Shown: positions 33,373 to 44,938, counted from the stretch's first letter. The stretch is DNA of 64,000 nucleotides from Theodoxus fluviatilis (GCA_034096865.1 JAWQFJ010028822.1:28501-92500); one strand, 5' to 3'. Notes: generated by a model from the letters alone, not told the origin. A program made the numbers and translations.

Positions 33373-34771
33373 ACGCCATATGGGAAAGTTCTGCAGGACA
33401 AGCACATGCATGTTTATTGGCTGGCAATGTGCACAGTGGCTGGGGCTGAGAGGGATGAAATGTGAAAAGTTTTGTTTTTCTAAATAACAACATTCTTCTG
33501 GTATGCATCAAATCCCTATTTACATTCACAACCAAATTGTGACATAATTGATATCACACTACTGAAAGTATTCACGTGCCACAGAAATCAAAAGCATGAA
33601 ATGGTATCAGTAAAGTTAACCCTGGATGAAAATAACACAAATATGGCTATTTAAATTTAGTGAGTATTTACTGTAGGTGCCACAAATTGACTTTCACTGA
33701 TGAAAACAAAATAAGAAGTTGATTTTCTCAGTTATTGTATTTTGCTGTCAACCACTACATATGATTCCAACTTTGTACTTCTGCTGTCACATAAAAAGTG
33801 CGCAAGTAGACTTCAAATGTGATCCTAACCTCTGCATAATAGAGATAACATGATTATTCTATATTAAAATAGATGATGTTGTTAACTGCAATTTAGTTTC
33901 AAAATTCATCTAAAATGTACCAATAATCAGAAACATTATACCAATACTATACATTTTTCTTCCGTATGTTTCAAATGGCATAAATCTATTTCTTACCAGT
34001 ATTGAGGCACATTTGTTGAACAAAGTGGCTGTTTTCACAAAATGGCATCATTTTGAAAATATATATTATCCACATCTAGCATCACCTATGTATTCATTTC
34101 CAACATTGCAAAGAAAAGAAAGTTGAGGGGGGGAATTTGAAGCTGGCTTTGAAACATGAAAAGTAATATCTGTCAGTGACATCACTACATTAAAGATCAT
34201 GACATTTTGATAAAATGGCAAACAACTCTGTCACCATATTTACTAGATGGACTGCCTGCATTGCATGTCCATCTACAAGCACCATATTCTCACTTCCCAC
34301 TCACTGGTCAACAGCATTCTGTGAACCCGAGTCAGTAGTGACTCTGGCACAGTTCGCTATGAATGCGTAATAGACTTGACCCTTTGCAATACAGCATTGA
34401 GCCCAAAATAGCTCGTTCTGGAAACTATTTTTTTCACTTTTTATAGAAATCATTCAGATGTCAAAACTTGTTTCCATTTCAACACAAACACTTTATTTTA
34501 TCGAATAGACGCTCGTTTATTTCCTCAGCAAGCGTAATTTAAGAGTTTAGTGCAAACTAGTCTTAAAAGTACTTTAACAGCATATGTCAGGGAGCAGAGT
34601 GCTATCCCACAAGCCTCTCCTGTGACCTCCTTATGAATATTCTGGACAGATTAGTTCCTTCACATGATATGAACTGTGCTAGAGACTATCCGGCAGGTGA
34701 AGACTTTAGTGGACTAGAATGGGTCAACAGTTCCCTGGAGTTCTGCACGCAACACATAGGCCTACACTCAC
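33373..34771. other. Intron sequence, no gene seen
   Basis: Unique AT-rich DNA between the minisatellite and exon C. 30.8-31.6 and 36.2-36.9 kb are likewise without recognisable features, apart from a GT run at 36535-36560. Confidence 0.55.
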
Positions 34772-36133
34772 CTGGTTTGCTGCATCCTTCTCAGTTCCTG
34801 GAGTGCTCTGGATTCCACGACCCGATGCTGCCCGATCTTTGTCTAGCTGCAAGATCTGCTTCATCTTTGCCGCAGTCACAATCTTGTTGGTGATGTCATC
34901 CTTGGTGAGAGGCCCACTGTTCAGCCTGTGAACCAATTTGACATGTTCCTGGGCAAACCTCCACACTGTGGTGAGGAAATCGCAGCGTGGGCAGCCCCAC
35001 ACGAGCCCAGCCTTGCATTGCTTTGGTACGGAGGAGCTCTGGGAAGGCTTGGAATTCCGGGCTGGGGTGTAGTCTTTCACAGGTTGGGAGGAATCTGCCA
35101 GTGTGGAGTTGACGGCAGGTTGAGCTGCAGGTTTTGAACCATCCACAGGAGTAGCCTCCATTGGAGGTTGAGATGCATCTGAAGTTACTTCAGTGTCAGT
35201 CACAATGGCCTCATGGGTAGATTGGCCGTCATTAACTGGCTCTGGGGTGTGAGTCACGCCAACCTCATGGGTAGGCTGGTTCTCATTAACAGGCTTGGAG
35301 GTGAGGGTGATAGTGGCATCGTGGGTAGACCGGTGGTCATTAACAGGCTTGGGGGTGAGGGTGATGGTGGCATCGTGGGTAGACTGGTTGTTATTGACAG
35401 GCTTGGGGTACTGTCCCACGGTCCTCTCTGTAGATGATGGTTTCCTGCTGTCCTTGCCAGCCAGGCTGGAAACATGCTGGGTATTTGTAGACTGAGAGTT
35501 GCCATCCAAGACCACCACAGAAGAATTGGGGAACATTCTGCCACACAGTCTGCGACGGCCACGAGCGGAACCACCACCACGGGGATAGGCACTCTCGATG
35601 CGCACAATGCTGCAGTCTGCATCGGCACCAGGAGAAGCTTTGCCAGCATCGGCACCAGGAGAAGCTTTGCCAGCATCAACAGTCTCGGGAAAGGTGTCAG
35701 AATCCCTTTTGTCATACTGGAGGAAATCCGACAGTATTGTGCACCATTTGTACTCATGTGCCACCTTCCTGAAATCGTCATGTGCCTTCAAACCATGGCG
35801 GCAAATGTCAACTCTTGAAAATGCCTGGAAACTGCAGTACCTGCATGAAAACCGATGAGTGAGGACATGCTCTTCAAGCTTCTGCTTTTCATCCGTATTA
35901 AATCGGCAGAAAGAACACCAGTAGTAACAGATGCCAATATCAGGAATGATGTCGCCCTTATCAGTTTGGAAAATGGCCTTGCTGGACATGGCACAGACAA
36001 TCTCATGGCGAAACTGGGACAGTCCCTGGTGGATGTCATCCAGGTCCTTCTCCATGAGCAGGCCTAGTGGCTGGAGGGCCTTGCACGGCAGTCCTGGGCT
36101 CATAGGCCTCAAGATGGAGCCGCTGCTACTCAT
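34772..36133 (-). CDS. Zinc-finger gene, large exon C (three C2H2 fingers)
   Basis: The exon is 454 codons, phase 0 at both ends. The acceptor (tgtgttccag) is directly followed by ATG and the donor is GTGAGT. The N-terminal third carries two adjacent C2H2 fingers: WCSFC...HVLTH and SCRYC...HGLKAH, with C-x2-C-x12-H-x3 or x4-H spacing. The middle is Ser/Thr/Pro-rich with an acidic KRDSDTFPE segment, a duplicated AGKASPGAD octapeptide-like unit, and four tandem 18-residue repeats of the type KPVNxxxSTHDATITLT. A third finger, WGCPRC...HVKLVH, lies near the C-terminal end. Because the ATG sits exactly at the acceptor, this may be a first coding exon after a 5' UTR intron. The frame also stays open upstream, so internal use is possible. 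It joins in phase to exon D. Confidence 0.82.
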
Positions 36134-36959
36134 CTGGAACACACGGCAAGGGCAGGTCAATGTATAAGGTACACCTTGGAATCTTGGCAGCATGCACCTA
36201 TTCAGTGCACTCTTCACTTGTTTTTATAAAGATTCATACAGAAATTCTGAGGCAAGATAAGAGAGTAAGCCAACAACATCTAAAAAAACAACCAAATATA
36301 CATGAAAATCCCCTCATAAAAATGTTTCTGTCCTAATGTATGCAGATTTAATACCAGCTTACATTAATTGATAAATAAATCAGGCACAATCACATACAAT
36401 GAAGGTGATCAGCCACACAGATGCATGCTACTAAACTGTTTTGGTATGTATGACCTGATTCAGTAATCCTACCATGCACATCATAATCTCTATACATACA
36501 ATAGGCAATCTGTGTGGGTTGAGTGCATGCATGTGTGTGCGCGTGTGTGTGTGTGTGTGTTACTCATACATTGTACAACCTACAACAATGAAACTAGGCT
36601 TTTTTAAAATGGCAATACGTATAGACGCCCCATCCTGGCCGTCTTTCCTTGCTGACCAGCTAAGGTCTGTACAACTACTAGCTCTCCAGTTTTCTCACTA
36701 CAATCCACTGTTCTAAATTTCCCACCATGTAGGCACCGCAGACAGCTCTGCCCCAAGGCCATCTTCCTTCTTCAGTTGATAGTTGTCTCCGTGATGTCAT
36801 GCATTCTGCAGCCGTCATTCATGGGCCAGATTAGGGCTGATGAGTCTACCCTTAGTGCACACACTTGGAGACAGTGAGAACACTGGAATGATGCTGTTCA
36901 TGTGGTGAATAGCATAGTCTTTCTGTCTTCCCTGGCACTGATTACAGTCTGAACAGCAT

Positions 36960-37143
36960 GGATGGATGAATGGATGGATAGCGAGCGTTTTACGGCCTAT
37001 GTAAGGCCATTAAGCACTAAAGTCACTAGAATGGTTTAGAGTTAACGCAAATCAAGTCACAATGTCCCTAGTTATTCACCTCTTACGAATCATCGTGTAG
37101 AGAGACACGGTGGGTCAATTCTTACCCCCAACCCACAGGGGGC
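36960..37143 (-). mobile_element. SINE-like repeat, copy 9
   Basis: Tail GGATGGATGAATGGATGG, full core, flanked by a 12-bp duplication with one change, TCTGAACAGCAT and TCTGGACAGCAT (36948-36959 and 37144-37155). It lacks part of the GGCCTATCAGCC core. Confidence 0.82.
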
Positions 37144-37377
37144 TCTGGACAGCATCTCTCAAAAGCTAAACTGCTCTATCAAGGCCCCCTAGTCCTGACA
37201 ATTCCAAAAGGAACATAACTGGAGCTCCCTGGCAGGAATTCCAGTGTTTGAGGCAGTCTTTGACAGAGTTCCTATAGCATCTCTTGGAGTGCCCCGAGGT
37301 CTATACCCTGTGCAAGTTCTCTACTACAGCAGGCAAGTGGGGCTAGACTCACTCCTCTGGTCTGCCCTGCCAACAGT

Positions 37378-37690
37378 ACCTCCTTATCAAAGAAATGCAT
37401 GGACCTCAGGGGAGCCAGGCTAGGGATAGGCCCGCCTCCATCTCAGCCTGTCCCAGAGTTTGTGTTTTCTTAATGATCGAAATAGGCTAATTGCTGCCTT
37501 ATACTTAACCAAAATTATTCACACCAAGTGTTGCCTCATCAGGCAAAACAAAGTCAATTGAATGAATATTGCACCATTGGAATCAGATGACTTAATTTAG
37601 AGAAAACATCAACTTTGTCTCTTATACAGCGTATTCAACAATTTAGACTCAGTGACAGGAGGGAACTGTCCAGGAGGGAACTGTCCTGGG
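37378..37690. repeat. Dispersed repeat R1, copy 1
   Basis: Similar over about 290 bases to the segment at the right edge of the window (CTCCTTATCAAAGAAATGCA ... GAATGAATATTGCACCATTG ...). No coding sequence and no terminal structure were found. The 6.36-kb transposon starts about 30 bp downstream. Confidence 0.7.
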
Positions 37691-39469
37691 GTCACCTGTC
37701 AAATCCAGTAAACAAACTATGTGTGCACGTCCATGATACTGGCAAAATGGTGGAAAATGCTGGTTGCCCTCACAAAATTATGATTCCTAAAGTCTCAAAA
37801 GCTTCAGATGGGCATGATTTGCGATGATATAGCTTCATGAAATGTTTTTCTAATAGTCTGCGTGTTTATATGTGTCATTTCGGTGCCTTGAGGTTCACAA
37901 AAATGAAATAAAGGCACTGCTTGTGAACAAAATGGTGCCGGGAAGTGTGACATTCGTCGAGTGCAGATTTTGTTCGCTCGAGTTCTTCTTTGAGATGCAT
38001 TCAAAAGGGAAATCTTTGGTGAAAATATGCATTTCCAACAGCATATTTTTTAATCATGCTATTAAAAACCGGGTTTCCAGAAGAAAAGTACCAGTATTGG
38101 CCACTCGAAAAAGAGCAATGCGTTCGTTACTTTGGTTTCGTCGAGCCATGGGAGAAGAAAAAAAATTGAACAACACACCGAATGGTATAATTGCAGAAAA
38201 CCAAGGTCATGATTGTGTTTTATTCATTTCACAATCGAAAGAAATAAAAAGATAATGAACGCACATAAATAATACCCTGTTATAGAGCCTATTTCGGAAG
38301 TCTATTCCGATCGTGTACACCGGTAACTTACGTTTTCTACACGTGTAGCAAATGTATCGCGAGATCATTTCCGCTTTCAACCACACAGGCATGCTTCCCC
38401 TTGTCTTTCGGGCTTGTATACACCGTTTGCGCATGTCTGCTGACTTTGAAACGCTATTTTTGACCAATCAAACGGCTTCGTTTCGGCTCGCTGCAGAAGT
38501 AACTTAACGTCATGCTGCGCACATGGGTTATTGCTTTCGGCGGTTTTCTGATGAATCCGACTCCATCCGACTCATAATCTGGTAAGTAGCAATTTCTAGA
38601 ATAGTTGAAATAATGTTTAAAGGACTAGTGTTGTGAAATAATGCCTATTTTATTGATAATTCACTCAAATCGTGACCACGAGCGTTCTCGGAAATCCATC
38701 GCTCAAGCTGATCGCCATCGCTGTTTTTGTTTCCTTTGTAACTTACACACACTCAATCGTTCATGCTGCTGTCATCATAGCTGCCAAGGTTATCAGAACT
38801 ACTCGATTTTGTAGTTTGATATGGAACATTAAATGTTTATTATCCCTGATATGAAAAACAGCATGCTTTCAATAGCTCAGGCCAGGGTAATCGCGTTCAT
38901 TACAAAGAATCGGCTGTTTCGTTTCCCATGTTGCTTTCGTCATTGTGTTATTATTTTTAGTAAATTTTACCATACCACAACCTGTACACAATGAACTTTA
39001 CTAAACTATAAGTTTTTTCCTTCAAATATACAACTAAATCTTACTCGATAGCCTTTTGGACAAGTTGTATGGTGTGCTTATTTTGATTTCAAGTTTTGTA
39101 AGTTTCAAAGGAAACAATCATTTTGCTTCAGTGTAACTTACAGTATCACTTGTGTCCTTGGAGTGTAAAATGTATGCTCAAGAATTTGCTCAATTTGTTT
39201 TTGAGTCAAGCTTTTGATTCAGATGATATTTTTGCAATGAGCAGCTTGTGTTTACAGAAAATTGAGTTTGTTTTAGAGCTGATAAATAATGTAAGTTACT
39301 TGGAAACTGCTCCTGCAAGCTTGACTTAGAGGCAGGGTTTCAGTACTGCATGCTGTCTCTGTAAATGGCACAGATAGCACTTTATCAGCAGTTATCTCCA
39401 GTGACATATTTACGTATACATTTATACTCCTGTTTTACAGTTTTTCAGTAACCAATCCGAGGTACAAGC

Positions 39470-41914
39470 ATGGATGCTGCACGGCGTACTTCCATGCGAA
39501 TCAGGGAGGTAAAGAGTGCTTCTGGGGTCCCACCCATGCCACAAAGAAAGACACCAGCTCAGGCCAGTAAAGAGTACAGAAAAAGATTAAAGCAAGATCC
39601 TGAAGCCTATGAATTTCACAGAAAGCATGAAAACATTCGCATTAAGCTTTTCATGGACCAGTTAGATGAGGAGAAAAGGGCACAGTACAGGGCGAAGACG
39701 CGTCTTCGTGTCCAGAAGTACAGAGCCAAGCAGAAGGCAGAAGGGTTGGCAAAACCACCAGTGAAGGCCATCACTCGTGCTGCAAAAGAAAAACAGCAAG
39801 CCAAGTGGAAGGAAGACAAAAGGCGCCACCTGGCAAATGAAACGCCCGAGGCCAGAGATCGCAGAAATGCCAGGAGGAGGGAGCTCTATGCCATGAAAAG
39901 CCAACCACAAGGCAAGAATGTGAGGAATGATCCCCCCCCCCCAACTGGACCTTCACCTACTGATGGCGATACAGAGCCTACACCATCAGTTTCTGCTCTA
40001 AGCTCGTCATCATCATCAGGATACAAGACGAAAGCCGCTTTAAGACAGGCAGCATGTCGCGCCAGGAAAGCTCTTCCAAAAGACAGCATCAAGGCTGCAG
40101 AAGTCATTGAGAAACTTGTGGCGAATGCCACTCCGACTAAAAAGAAGGCACTAAAGAGCAAAATGTTCCTTAGCCCAAACTCAAAGAAAAGACTGGACTT
40201 CCACAGCGATGTAGTAACTGGGCTCGCAGAAACCCTGAAGCGACTGAAAAAGAAAAGGTCTAAAGAAGACAACAGGACCAGGATCACCCTAGCACTGGCA
40301 CTGAAGAGAAAATCGAAATATCTGAGCACCAGCCAGCGGTCTGATCTGGGTATAGGCTACAGGTTAGCTGACAAAGTGCAGAAAGGAACCGACCCATTCC
40401 AGCGGAAGGTGAGGAAGGATGCGGTGAGTGCTTCCACAGTTGCGCTGGTGGAGGAGTTTTACCGGCGTGCTGACTTCTCCAGACAGCTTCCTGATGCACG
40501 CGGCACAAAGAGGCGCCGGAATGGCGAGATTGTAGCCCGGCGGGTGATGGAACGGTCAGTCGCTGCCATACATGAAGCCTTCAAGTCTGAACATCCAGAG
40601 TGCACCGTTGGCAAATCTCTCTTTGCTGCCCTCAGGCCGGATGACGTCCTTCCAACAACCAGCTGCAGGAAGAGAGACTGCCTCTGTGAATATTGTGCAA
40701 ATATTGATCTCAAGCTTGAAGCCCTGAGAGTGTTTGCCACAAAAAAGGGGCTGACCTGCACCTTCAAGGATCGTTACGAGGTCTCAAGATCAACGCTGTG
40801 CCCCAAAGGAGAGAGTGGCCAGTATCAACGAGAATGCCTCGATAGGCAGTGCAACTCGTGTGGAACGACAGCTATTGATAATCATCTCCGGCCACTGCTC
40901 GAGTCACACATGCAGGAGACCATCACCTACAAGAAGTGGACACATGTTTTGCGAAACGGGAAGAAGCGCCTGATGCGAATCAAGCGAACAACACTAATCC
41001 CTGACTTCGTGGATGAGATGGTGTCTGACATGGCCCCTTTCTCAAAGCACCTCTTCGATGCATACTGGCAGGGTCGTCAGTACGAGCATGTGTCACGCTG
41101 TCCTGAGAAAGACACAGTGGTGATTTGCGAAGACTACGCAGAGAACTACAAGACCGAGTATCAGGATGAGGCGCAAGGTGCGCATTGGAACTATGAACAA
41201 GTCACCCTCCATGCATCAGTGGCCTCCTACAAGTGCCAGCAAGCAGACTGCAACCTCACTGTCACCGAGTCGGTGGTTTTCGTGAGTGACGACCCGAAAC
41301 ATGACGCACATGCAATTCAGCATTTCCATCACATGCTGATGACCCATCTACAAGGTCAAGATCGACCCCCATTCAAGAAGGCCATTTTCTTCTCGGATGG
41401 CGCTCCAGGTCAATACAAAAACAAGACTTCTTTTATGGACTTGTCATGTGCTGAAGAGGACTTCGGCATCACTGCGGAGCGTCATTTTTTTGGCACAAGA
41501 CACGGCAAAGGTCCCTGTGATAGAGAATTTGGCACCCTCAAGGGCAGCATAGGGCGTCACATCAAAATGAGGGGAGTGGAAATAGACTCGGCCGAAACAT
41601 TCTTTGATTTTGTTGAAGAAAAATATTCTCGACCTGCACCACCAAGAGGGGAGGAGAACCATTGCCACTTTCAGAGGAAATTTTTCTTTGTGAAGAAGGA
41701 GAATGTGCAGCGTGAACGACAACACATGGAAAACCTCAAGCCAATCCCAAACACCAGACAGCAACACAGCATCAGACAAATAAGCAGGGGAGTTGTTGCC
41801 TTCAGGGAGAGATCCTGCTTCTGCGAGGTGTGCCTTGGCAAAGAACAGGGTGAATGCCCCAGTCATTCGCTGACAGGAGACTGGAACGTCTTCTCTCTAC
41901 TGAAAGGCCAACGT
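39470..41914 (+). CDS. Transposase, exon 1 (DDE/D catalytic core)
   Basis: The frame is open for 838 codons to 41986; splicing at a GTGAGT donor after GQR (phase 0) gives 815 codons. The first 130 residues are very basic with repeated KxxRxR units and predicted helices. Two Cys clusters follow, near residue 398 (CRKRDCLCEYC) and residues 444-464, suggesting a zinc-binding insertion. The likely catalytic triad is D555 (CEDYAENY), D643 (FFSDGAPGQYKNK) and D684 or E686 (HGKGPCDREFG), with 88 and about 40 residues between members. A last Cys cluster, CFCEVC, is near residue 781. The DxAENY / SDGxxGQYKN / HGKGPCD pattern recurs in uncharacterised transposon-like proteins of invertebrates, from general recollection. 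No stop or frameshift interrupts it. Start chosen as the first Met of the open frame. Confidence 0.85.
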
Positions 41915-42080
41915 GTGAGTATAATTTTTCATCTCTTGCGAATCAATTCAAGTTTAGATAGATTGACAGGTGTCCATTTCAGCTGAGTCAAAAATAAATT
42001 ATAAAAAAACACACACACACAAAACCTACTATTGAATCAATGCTATGCTTTACTAAGGTCTGATAATCTGTTGCATTCAG

Positions 42081-42329
42081 GTCCGAACACAAATGAATGG
42101 TGACCCCACTGCTGTGGACCAAGGTGACCCCACTGCTGCTGACCAAGACCAAGGTGGGACCCCTGCTGCAGACCAAACTGACCCCATTGCTGCTGACCAA
42201 AACCAAGGTGGGACCCCTGCTGCAGACCAAACTGACCCCACTGCTGCTGACCAAGACCAAGGTGGGACCCCTGCTGCAGACCAAGCTGACCCCACTGCTG
42301 CCGACCATGAATCAGTTGGCATCCCTGTG
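42081..42329 (+). CDS. Transposase, exon 2 (imperfect repeats)
   Basis: The exon is 83 codons between a tgcattcag acceptor and a GTGAGT donor, phase 0 on both sides, in frame with exon 1. It encodes imperfect 21-residue repeats of the type DPTAADQDQGGTPAADQ. Asp, Gln, Ala and Thr dominate. The DNA repeats here have diverged, unlike the identical array in exon 3. Function is unknown; a flexible linker is the simplest view. Splicing is inferred from sites and phase only. Confidence 0.65.
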
Positions 42330-42470
42330 GTGAGTGAATTAACTTTGTGATAGCCCAACCCATTTTTGAAAATCATTATTCTTTCATAAGAAGGATTGTT
42401 AATGGAAGTGTATACTTGTCTTCATGTTTTCAGTTTACAATTAATAACCAAATTTGATATTATGTTGCAG

Positions 42471-42952
42471 ACCCAGCTTCTAGACCAAGGTGGTGTCCCC
42501 ACAGACCAAGGTGGTGTCCCCACAGACCAAGGTGGTGTCCCCACAGACCAAGGTGGTGTCCCCACAGACCAAGGTGGTGTCCCCACAGACCAAGGTGGTG
42601 TCCCCACAGACCAAGGTGGTGTCCCCACAGACCAAGGTGGTGTCCCCACAGACCAAGGTGGTGTCCCCACAGACCAAGGTGGTGTCCCCACAGACCAAGG
42701 TGGTGTCCCCACAGACCAAGGTGGTGTCCCCACAGACCAAGGTGGTGTCCCCACAGACCAAGGTGGTGTCCCCACAGACCAAGGTGGTGTCCCCACAGAC
42801 CAAGGTGGTGTCCCCACAGACCAAGGTGGTGTCCCCACAGACCAAGGTGGTGTCCCCACAGACCAAGGTGGTGTCCCCACAGACCAAGGTGGTGTCCCCA
42901 CAGACCAAGGTGGCACTCGGGCACCAGAGCAACTTGCAGGCATCTCACACAT
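42471..42952 (+). CDS. Transposase, exon 3 (20 identical DQGGVPT repeats)
   Basis: Entered in phase 0 after a tatgttgcag acceptor. After TQLL come twenty tandem heptapeptides DQGGVPT (21 bp each, 42483-42902) and a partial twenty-first, then TRAPEQLAGISHM. The donor GTTAGT is weak but leaves phase 2, exactly what exon 4 needs. All six frames are open across the array because its length is a multiple of three, so coding status rests on phase agreement on both sides. The units are identical at nucleotide level, pointing to recent expansion. Confidence 0.65.
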
Positions 42953-43124
42953 GTTAGTTTCTGCTTCTTTTGGTCTTATTTTTAATACAAGTATCCATGT
43001 GGTTAGAATATCAAATTAATTTGACCCTTGTAGTACCAACATAAACTCTAAAAAAGGTGTTCATTGAAAATATTCCCCTGTTTTTTTCTTGCTTTATGAC
43101 TTTTTTCTTTCTCTATTTCTACAG

Positions 43125-43383
43125 AGCACCTGGGGTTTTCCTTCGGGCCCTGGTCTTGCCAGAAAGTGGGATCAGAGCCAAGGGGAAGGTGTACGTGGCA
43201 GTCGTCCGAAAGGTGCTGGAAGACGGGAAATTGATTGTGGCCTACCTGCGCACCGATGATGCTGGCAAGGGGTATTCTTACCCAGATAATGATGCCGAAT
43301 TCCCCCTGTCACGAAGTGATACTGAAGAAGTCCTTCCTGAACCTCGCTTTGATCGGCGCGGTGGACGCATGTTTTTTGAATAA
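43125..43383 (+). CDS. Transposase, C-terminal exon 4
   Basis: Entered after a tttctacag acceptor with one base completing an ATA codon, then 85 codons and a TAA stop. It encodes a compact beta-rich segment starting APGVFLRALVLPES, with KVYVAVVRKVLEDGKLIVAYLR and a C-terminal RGGRMFFE. The valine-rich VAVV...V.FL pattern resembles the small C-terminal beta domain seen in related transposon proteins; this is recollection, not a search. The stop codon overlaps an AATAAA polyadenylation signal. Together the four exons encode 1144 residues. Confidence 0.72.
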
Positions 43384-43384
43384 A
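43379..43384 (+). promoter_or_regulatory. AATAAA polyadenylation signal overlapping the transposase stop
   Basis: The hexamer AATAAA spans the TAA stop of the transposase gene. A GT-rich stretch (43400-43445) follows at a distance typical of a downstream element. Confidence 0.5.
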
Positions 43385-44770
43385 AAGTGAAATGGTGCAG
43401 TTCTTGTGTGTGGATTTTGGGGGTTTTTTGTTTGGTCTTGTCCTGTTTGTTATGTATTGTGTGTAATCAATGCTTATAGTCCCATAAAGCTGAGTTGAAG
43501 TGGCCAAAAATGACCATCTTTGGTTTGGTTTCCTCGTAACTTACGCAATATCTAGCTGCTGTTTGAAATGTACAATGTGTATTTATAGTGCTAATACATC
43601 AAGGTTATATGATCTGAATCACTTTCCTTATTTACTTTCATATTTATTCAAACTTTTGAAAAATTTGCTATACTTTTTGAACAGCAAAGATTGAAAGGTG
43701 CTTGTTTTGCGTAAGTTACGGTTTCCATGTAAACACAATTTTTATGTCATAATAAATACACAAAAAACTTAGATTTGTTTTCATCAAATGACACATCTGG
43801 GTCATTTGCAAACACTCAAGGTGGAAATAAAGTGCAACTGTCACAAATAAAGACAATAGAGTCAAAAGATGGAAACCATGTAACTTACATCATGGCCGTC
43901 AGTGCACATTTTATATTGATCATTGTGGAAAATCCTCACAAGTTTTTCTGTCTTAAATCACATGATAAGATAGGGTAAGGACATAACTAAACTATATTGG
44001 AAAATTCTGTACTTGGGAGGATATTTAATTTTCCACCTGCCTGTCACACATGCATTTGCCAGTATCATGGACGTGCACATATGTACACTGTTTTTGATGT
44101 TGGTGCTGTTGTTCCTAGAACTAGGGGCGGTGTGCATTCACATTAGAGAGAGAGAGAGGAAGACCCAGTCAATAAGATCAGTGACGGCTGATGCACTCAC
44201 CAGTTGTCAACAGCTCTCACATGGCAAGACATCAAGCTACATGTATCCACAAAGGAATTAAAAGCAACCAAAACTCCCATTCCAAGCTGCCATGGGTGAG
44301 AAGAGGCAAGTCAGAGCAATTTGATGGCAAGACAGTGCAGACAGTATGTGACCATCTCCACCTCCTGCACCCCATCTCACCTTCCTCCACAGCCAGCTAG
44401 GGGAAGCAGAGCTCACACTGTGCCTGCTAGTGCTGGCAATGAGTCACTGTGGGGAAACCATTGGGGCAGAATGTATACAGGCTGTGTGGGGAGGTCAAGG
44501 TTGGAATTATGATGGAGAAGGGAAGGAAAACCAAAACAATGCCACAAAAAGACTGGCCAAGGTTTATGACTTAGGCAGACACAACAAAAGGTTGCTTGAG
44601 TGCATAGTTGCCACAGCAAGGAAAGACTGAGGAGATTTTTGATCTAACTGAATGTACCAAAGCATGGATTGAGAGAGCAGAGATGTCACAGCAAAGCAGT
44701 GATTAGGAGATTACTTAAGAAAACAGACTGGGGCAAAGCACAGTGTGTGACGTTGATAGAAAGGGGACTG

Positions 44771-44809
44771 GGGGGGGGGGGGGGAGGGGGGGGGGGGAGG
44801 GGGGGGGAA
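44771..44809. repeat. Interrupted poly-G run
   Basis: Almost 40 bases of G with three single A. Other long C or G runs: about 326-338, 3266-3298, 11352-11369. Confidence 0.9.
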
Positions 44810-44938
44810 ACACTGCATGCACACAAGTAACATCCAGCAAACAGAGTGGTGGTAGAGTGCTGTATTCTCTCCCTCGTTTTCTGGCTAATGAAAATGATGA
44901 CTATTGACACAGTAATCAAGTAAGACCACTTCATTACA

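Larger units (their letters stand above)
37719..44082 (+). mobile_element. Complete 6.36-kb DNA transposon with TIRs, TSD and transposase gene
   Basis: Terminal inverted repeats at 37723-37746 and 44055-44078 match over 24 bases and begin GTGCACGTCCATGATACTGG. The flanking 4 bases are ATGT (37719-37722) and ATAT (44079-44082), a 4-bp target duplication with one difference. The element contains a four-exon gene (39470-43383) for a DDE/D-type protein, on the plus strand, opposite to the host gene whose intron it occupies. Seven exact copies of GTAACTTAC or its complement lie in the two non-coding flanks. A 1.2-kb relative (54878-56081) shares the first terminal bases and has a perfect ATAT duplication. 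The superfamily is not certain: 4-bp duplications occur for example in Sola, Chapaev and Ginger-type elements. Confidence 0.85.

Noticed and set aside
32671..33465. 264-codon Lys/Ser/Cys repeat protein
   Set aside because: Minisatellite artefact; all frames are open and unit lengths vary.
37615..38255. Short plus-strand frames near the left end of the 6.36-kb transposon as an extra transposase exon
   Set aside because: No motif and no convincing splice link to 39470.
42483..42912. CRISPR-like array
   Set aside because: Direct tandem repeats without spacers, in a eukaryotic coding exon; the same applies to the other minisatellites.
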